DNA of 64,000 nt. Origin: Agromyces sp. Leaf222. GTDB taxonomy: Bacteria > Actinomycetota > Actinomycetes > Actinomycetales > Microbacteriaceae. Positions 61,258 to 64,000 of the stretch are shown in pieces. A model generated the notes under the pieces. That model did not search any database and was not told where the DNA came from. It was given only the letters and a program-made list of their open reading frames with translations. The stretch is from NCBI RefSeq assembly GCF_001421565.1, contig NZ_LMKQ01000001.1, forward strand, positions 431,277-495,276, read 5' to 3'. Position numbers and translations under genes: made by a program. Every line of letters begins with the position of its first letter. Position 1 is the stretch's first letter.

Positions 61258-62307
61258 ATGCACGGTGAGTACAAGGTCCCCGGTGGAAAGCTCGTGGTCG
61301 TCGACTTCGACGTCGTCGACGGCGTGATCCGCTCGCCCCGCGTCGCGGGCGACTTCTTCCTCGAGCCCGACGAGGCGCTCGCAGACCTCGACGCGTCCCT
61401 CGACGGCCTGGCCGCGGCATCTGATGCCAAGACCATCGCCGCCGCCGTCGCCGCGGGGCTTCGACCAGACGCGGTGATGCTCGGATTCTCGCCCGAGGCG
61501 ATCGCGGTCGCCGTTCGACGTGCGCTGACGGATGCCACGAGCTGGTCGAACTACGAGTGGGAGGTCATCCACGACCCGGCCGTGTCGCCGCGCGTGCACC
61601 TCGCGCTCGACGAGGTGCTCGCCACCCGCGTGGGCGACGGGCGCCGCAAGCCGACCCTGCGCTTCTGGGAGTGGGACGAGTCGGCCGTCGTCATCGGCAG
61701 CTTCCAGTCCGTGAAGAACGAGGTCGACCCAGAGGGCGCCGAGCGCAACGGCTTCGACGTCGTGCGTCGCATCTCGGGCGGCGGCGCGATGATGATGGAA
61801 CAGGGCAACGTCGTCACCTACTCGCTCTACGTGCCGGCCGAGCTCGTGCAGGGCATGAGCTTCGCCGACTCCTACGCATTCCTCGACGACTGGGTGCTGC
61901 AGGGCCTGCGCTCGATCGGCATCGAGGCGACCTACCAGCCGTTGAACGACATCGCGAGCCCGCTCGGCAAGATCGGCGGCGCCGCGCAGAAGCGCCTCGG
62001 CTCGGGCGGCGTGCTGCACCACGTGACCATGGCGTACGACCTCGACAACGAGAAGATGCTCGAGGTGCTGCGCATCGGCCGCGAGAAGATCAGCGACAAG
62101 GGCATCGCCTCGGCGGCGAAGCGCGTCGACCCGCTGCGCTCGCAGACCGGGCTCAGCCGCGGCGCGATCATCGAGGCGCTCATCCAGACGTTCACCTCGC
62201 TCTACGGCGCGACGCCCGGCGCCGTCGCTCCCGACGAGCTCGCCGAGGCCGAGGCGCTCGCCGAGTCGAAGTTCGCGACGAAGGAGTGGCTCTACCGCGT
62301 GCCGTGA
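61258..62307 (+). CDS. Lipoate-protein ligase family protein with N-terminal LplB-like domain
   Basis: The 349-residue protein has an N-terminal accessory domain of about 90 residues (MHGEYKVPGGKLVVVDFDVVDGVIRSPRVAGDFFLEPD), similar to LplB or the LplA C-terminal domain. A biotin/lipoate ligase catalytic domain follows (about 95-349) with VVIGSFQSVKNEVD, the lipoyl-AMP-binding VRRISGGGAMMM and PLNDIASPLGKIGGAAQKR bearing the catalytic lysine. It would attach lipoate to 2-oxoacid dehydrogenase subunits. The domain order is accessory first, the reverse of E. coli LplA. The mRNA is probably leaderless. Confidence 0.88.
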   Translation: MHGEYKVPGGKLVVVDFDVVDGVIRSPRVAGDFFLEPDEALADLDASLDGLAAASDAKTIAAAVAAGLRPDAVMLGFSPEAIAVAVRRALTDATSWSNYEWEVIHDPAVSPRVHLALDEVLATRVGDGRRKPTLRFWEWDESAVVIGSFQSVKNEVDPEGAERNGFDVVRRISGGGAMMMEQGNVVTYSLYVPAELVQGMSFADSYAFLDDWVLQGLRSIGIEATYQPLNDIASPLGKIGGAAQKRLGSGGVLHHVTMAYDLDNEKMLEVLRIGREKISDKGIASAAKRVDPLRSQTGLSRGAIIEALIQTFTSLYGATPGAVAPDELAEAEALAESKFATKEWLYRVP

Positions 62308-62391
62308 GCCGGTGAACCAGGTCGCCCGGTAGCGCCGCGGCATCCGCCACCCGTGTGAGGAAGACTCATCCGGCGCAGGTAGACTCACCGG

Positions 62392-62712
62392 ATGGATTGG
62401 TGGATCTGGCTCGTCGGCGCCGTGCTCGTCGCCGCCGTGCTGACGTACGCGGTGCGCCGCGGCTGGATCGACCTCTCCGACAAGACCCGCAAGGGCAAGC
62501 CCAGCGGCAGCGCCGTCATGATGATCGGCGACGAGGTCTTCGCCCCGCGCAAGTACGAGGCGCAGATCGAGCAGGAGCGCCAAGCCAGGCTGCCCGTGCC
62601 GGCGCCCGTTCCCGGTGACGGCGACAAGGGCATCTCGTACGCCGCGGCCGACGCCGACGACGGCGACCCCGACCGGTTCAAGGGCCGCATCCGCCTCGAC
62701 GTCGAGCGCTGA
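62392..62712 (+). CDS. Small single-pass membrane protein
   Basis: The 106-residue protein has one N-terminal transmembrane helix (WWIWLVGAVLVAAVLTYAV, about 3-21), then a basic stretch (DKTRKGKPSG) and an acidic C-terminal half with DADDGDPD. No known family is recognised. TAGACT ends 6 nt before the ATG and there is no Shine-Dalgarno, so the mRNA is probably leaderless. The methyltransferase gene follows 40 bp later with its own -10-like box. Confidence 0.75.
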   Translation: MDWWIWLVGAVLVAAVLTYAVRRGWIDLSDKTRKGKPSGSAVMMIGDEVFAPRKYEAQIEQERQARLPVPAPVPGDGDKGISYAAADADDGDPDRFKGRIRLDVER

Positions 62713-62752
62713 CCGCCGCCCGGGCCCGCCCGTCACTGCCAGACTGGAGCCC

Positions 62753-63637
62753 GTGACCCACGACGAGCCCGACCGCATCATCCACGCGGACAACCTCGCC
62801 GTGCTGCCGACGTTCCCCGACGGGCGTTTCACGCTCATCTACCTCGATCCGCCGTTCAACACGGGGCGGGCGCAGACCCGGCGCTCCACCAGCCACGTCA
62901 GGGTCGAGGCGAACGATGACGCGACGCGATCGCCGGGTTCCAAGCCCGCTGCCGGAACCATTACCGGGTTCGCGGGCAAGCGCTACGAGCGCATCCGAGG
63001 CGACCTGCTGCGCTACGACGACCGGTTCGACGACTACTGGGGATTCCTCGAACCGCGCCTCGTCGAGGCCTGGCGACTGCTCGCCGACGACGGCACCCTG
63101 TACCTGCACCTCGACTACCGCGAGGCGCACTACGCGAAGGTGCTGCTCGACGCCCTGTTCGGGCGCGAGTGCTTCCTCAACGAGCTGATCTGGGCCTACG
63201 ACTACGGCGCGAAGGCGAAGCGAAAGTGGCCGACGAAGCACGACACGATCCTCGTGTACGTGAAGAACCCGTCGGCGTACTGGTTCGACTCGACCGCCGT
63301 CGACCGCGAGCCCTACATGGCGCCCGGGCTCGTGACGCCGGAGAAGGCCGTGCTCGGCAAGCTGCCGACCGACGTCTGGTGGCACACGATCGTGTCCCCG
63401 ACGGGGCGTGAGAAGACCGGCTACCCGACGCAGAAGCCCGAGGGCATCCTGCGCCGTATCGTGCAGGCGTCGACGCGCGAGGGTGACTGGGTGCTCGACT
63501 TCTTCGCCGGCTCGGGCACGACGGGAGCCGTCGCGGCGACGCTCGGGCGACGCTTCGTGCTCGTCGACGAGAACGCCGAGGCGATCGCCGTCATGCGGGC
63601 GCGGTTCGCGAACATCGAGGGCGTCGAGTTCGCCTGA
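62753..63637 (+). CDS. Solitary DNA methyltransferase (N4-cytosine/N6-adenine type)
   Basis: The 294-residue protein has catalytic motif IV DPPF (32-35) ahead of AdoMet motif I in FAGSGTTG (251-258), the beta-class order of N6-adenine/N4-cytosine methyltransferases. It also has LVEAWRLLADDGTLYLHLDYREAHYAKVLLDALFG and GYPTQKPEGILRRIVQAST, typical of the family. There is no restriction gene in the surrounding sequence shown, so it looks solitary. I chose the GTG at 62753 (CAGACT 7 nt upstream). An upstream frame extension is proline-rich noise. The target sequence cannot be read from the protein. Confidence 0.88.
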   Translation: MTHDEPDRIIHADNLAVLPTFPDGRFTLIYLDPPFNTGRAQTRRSTSHVRVEANDDATRSPGSKPAAGTITGFAGKRYERIRGDLLRYDDRFDDYWGFLEPRLVEAWRLLADDGTLYLHLDYREAHYAKVLLDALFGRECFLNELIWAYDYGAKAKRKWPTKHDTILVYVKNPSAYWFDSTAVDREPYMAPGLVTPEKAVLGKLPTDVWWHTIVSPTGREKTGYPTQKPEGILRRIVQASTREGDWVLDFFAGSGTTGAVAATLGRRFVLVDENAEAIAVMRARFANIEGVEFA

Positions 63638-63700
63638 GCCGGTCGCCCGTGGGCGCGCCCCCCTTCTCGTAACCTCCTGTGGGGGAGTAGCGTCGGCCGG

Positions 63701-64000
63701 GTGACGGCTCCTGAACAGAACGCGCAGAACGCACCGGCACCGCTCATGACGCACCGGCAGATCCTGCTGGTGATCTTCGGACTCATGTCCGCCATGTTCC
63801 TGTCCGCACTCGACCAGACCATCGTGGGCACGTCGATGCGCACGATCGCCGACGACCTCGGCGGCCTCGAGCTGCAGGCGTGGGTGACCACGGCCTACCT
63901 CATCACGGCCACGATCACGACGCCGATCTACGGCAAGCTGAGCGACCTGTTCGGCCGGCGCCCGCTGTTCATCATCGCGATCGGGATCTTCCTGCTCGGC
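63701..64000 (+). CDS. DHA2-family MFS drug exporter, N-terminal part (truncated by window edge)
   Basis: The frame from the GTG at 63701 stays open to the window end (100 codons). It starts with a short polar tail, then TM1 QILLVIFGLMSAMFLSALDQTIVGTSM containing the LDxTIVxxA-like motif C of 14-TM exporters, and YLITATITTPIYGKLSDLFGRRPLF with motif A. TAGCGT ends 7 nt before the GTG, so the message is probably leaderless. The full protein would be about 500 residues and export drugs or related compounds. A TetR partner may lie outside the window. Confidence 0.9.
   Translation, partial: MTAPEQNAQNAPAPLMTHRQILLVIFGLMSAMFLSALDQTIVGTSMRTIADDLGGLELQAWVTTAYLITATITTPIYGKLSDLFGRRPLFIIAIGIFLLG

Overview
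The window is a very GC-rich, tightly packed bacterial chromosome segment with no rRNA, tRNA, CRISPR, prophage or transposase gene that I could find. Codon usage is dominated by G/C third positions. Regulators are mostly ROK, LacI, TetR, GntR and IclR types. Many genes lack a Shine-Dalgarno sequence but carry a -10-like hexamer 6-8 nt before the start codon. The heptamer GGATGCC/GGCATCC is conspicuously common. All of this fits an actinobacterium of the Microbacteriaceae type (Agromyces-like is a guess; the genus cannot be fixed from the sequence alone).

Layout. 1-9.9 kb: glycoside/ester utilisation, with a truncated ROK regulator, a type B carboxylesterase plus a sugar-type MFS transporter, a TetR-ROK regulator pair, a second paralogous MFS transporter coupled to a PAP2 phosphatase, and a GH3 beta-glucosidase. 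9.9-19.1 kb: two small conserved proteins, an FMN-dependent alpha-hydroxy-acid (lactate-type) dehydrogenase with its LldR/FadR-type regulator and two perfect tandem operators, a large secreted metallophosphoesterase broken by a frameshift, a NYN-LOTUS RNase-like protein, a DUF1707 membrane protein and a DJ-1/PfpI protein. 19.3-29.8 kb: an IclR regulator, a frameshifted DUF559 endonuclease-like gene flanked by two near-identical palindromic elements exactly 1,100 bp apart, an aldo/keto reductase, two serine beta-lactamase-fold hydrolases, a 2-hydroxyacid dehydrogenase, and a TetR/FMN split-barrel protein divergon with two clear operators.

29.8-42.0 kb is a complete L-rhamnose regulon. Mutarotase, isomerase, an alpha/beta hydrolase, a bifunctional aldolase-dehydrogenase and rhamnulokinase form one operon, mostly with 4-nt start/stop overlaps. 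A rhamnose-type ABC importer (ATPase, two permeases, binding protein) forms a second operon. A divergent LacI-type regulator sits beside it, and matching CG-centred operators overlie good sigma-70-like promoters in front of both operons.

42.1-51.3 kb is a nitrogen-assimilation locus: two DUF1989 proteins, a biotin-dependent urea/guanidine carboxylase, allophanate hydrolase and a TetR regulator, with a convergent sodium:solute symporter. The carboxylase operon and the symporter carry the same 20-bp operator-like palindrome. From family knowledge this set degrades guanidine by way of carboxyguanidine and allophanate. 51.5-64.0 kb: a second LacI regulator, glutamate dehydrogenase, a MarR-MFS operon, the ATP-grasp/alpha-E/transglutaminase cassette, an alpha/beta hydrolase, a histidine phosphatase divergent from a lipoate-ligase-type protein, a small membrane protein, a solitary DNA methyltransferase and the start of a DHA2 drug exporter.
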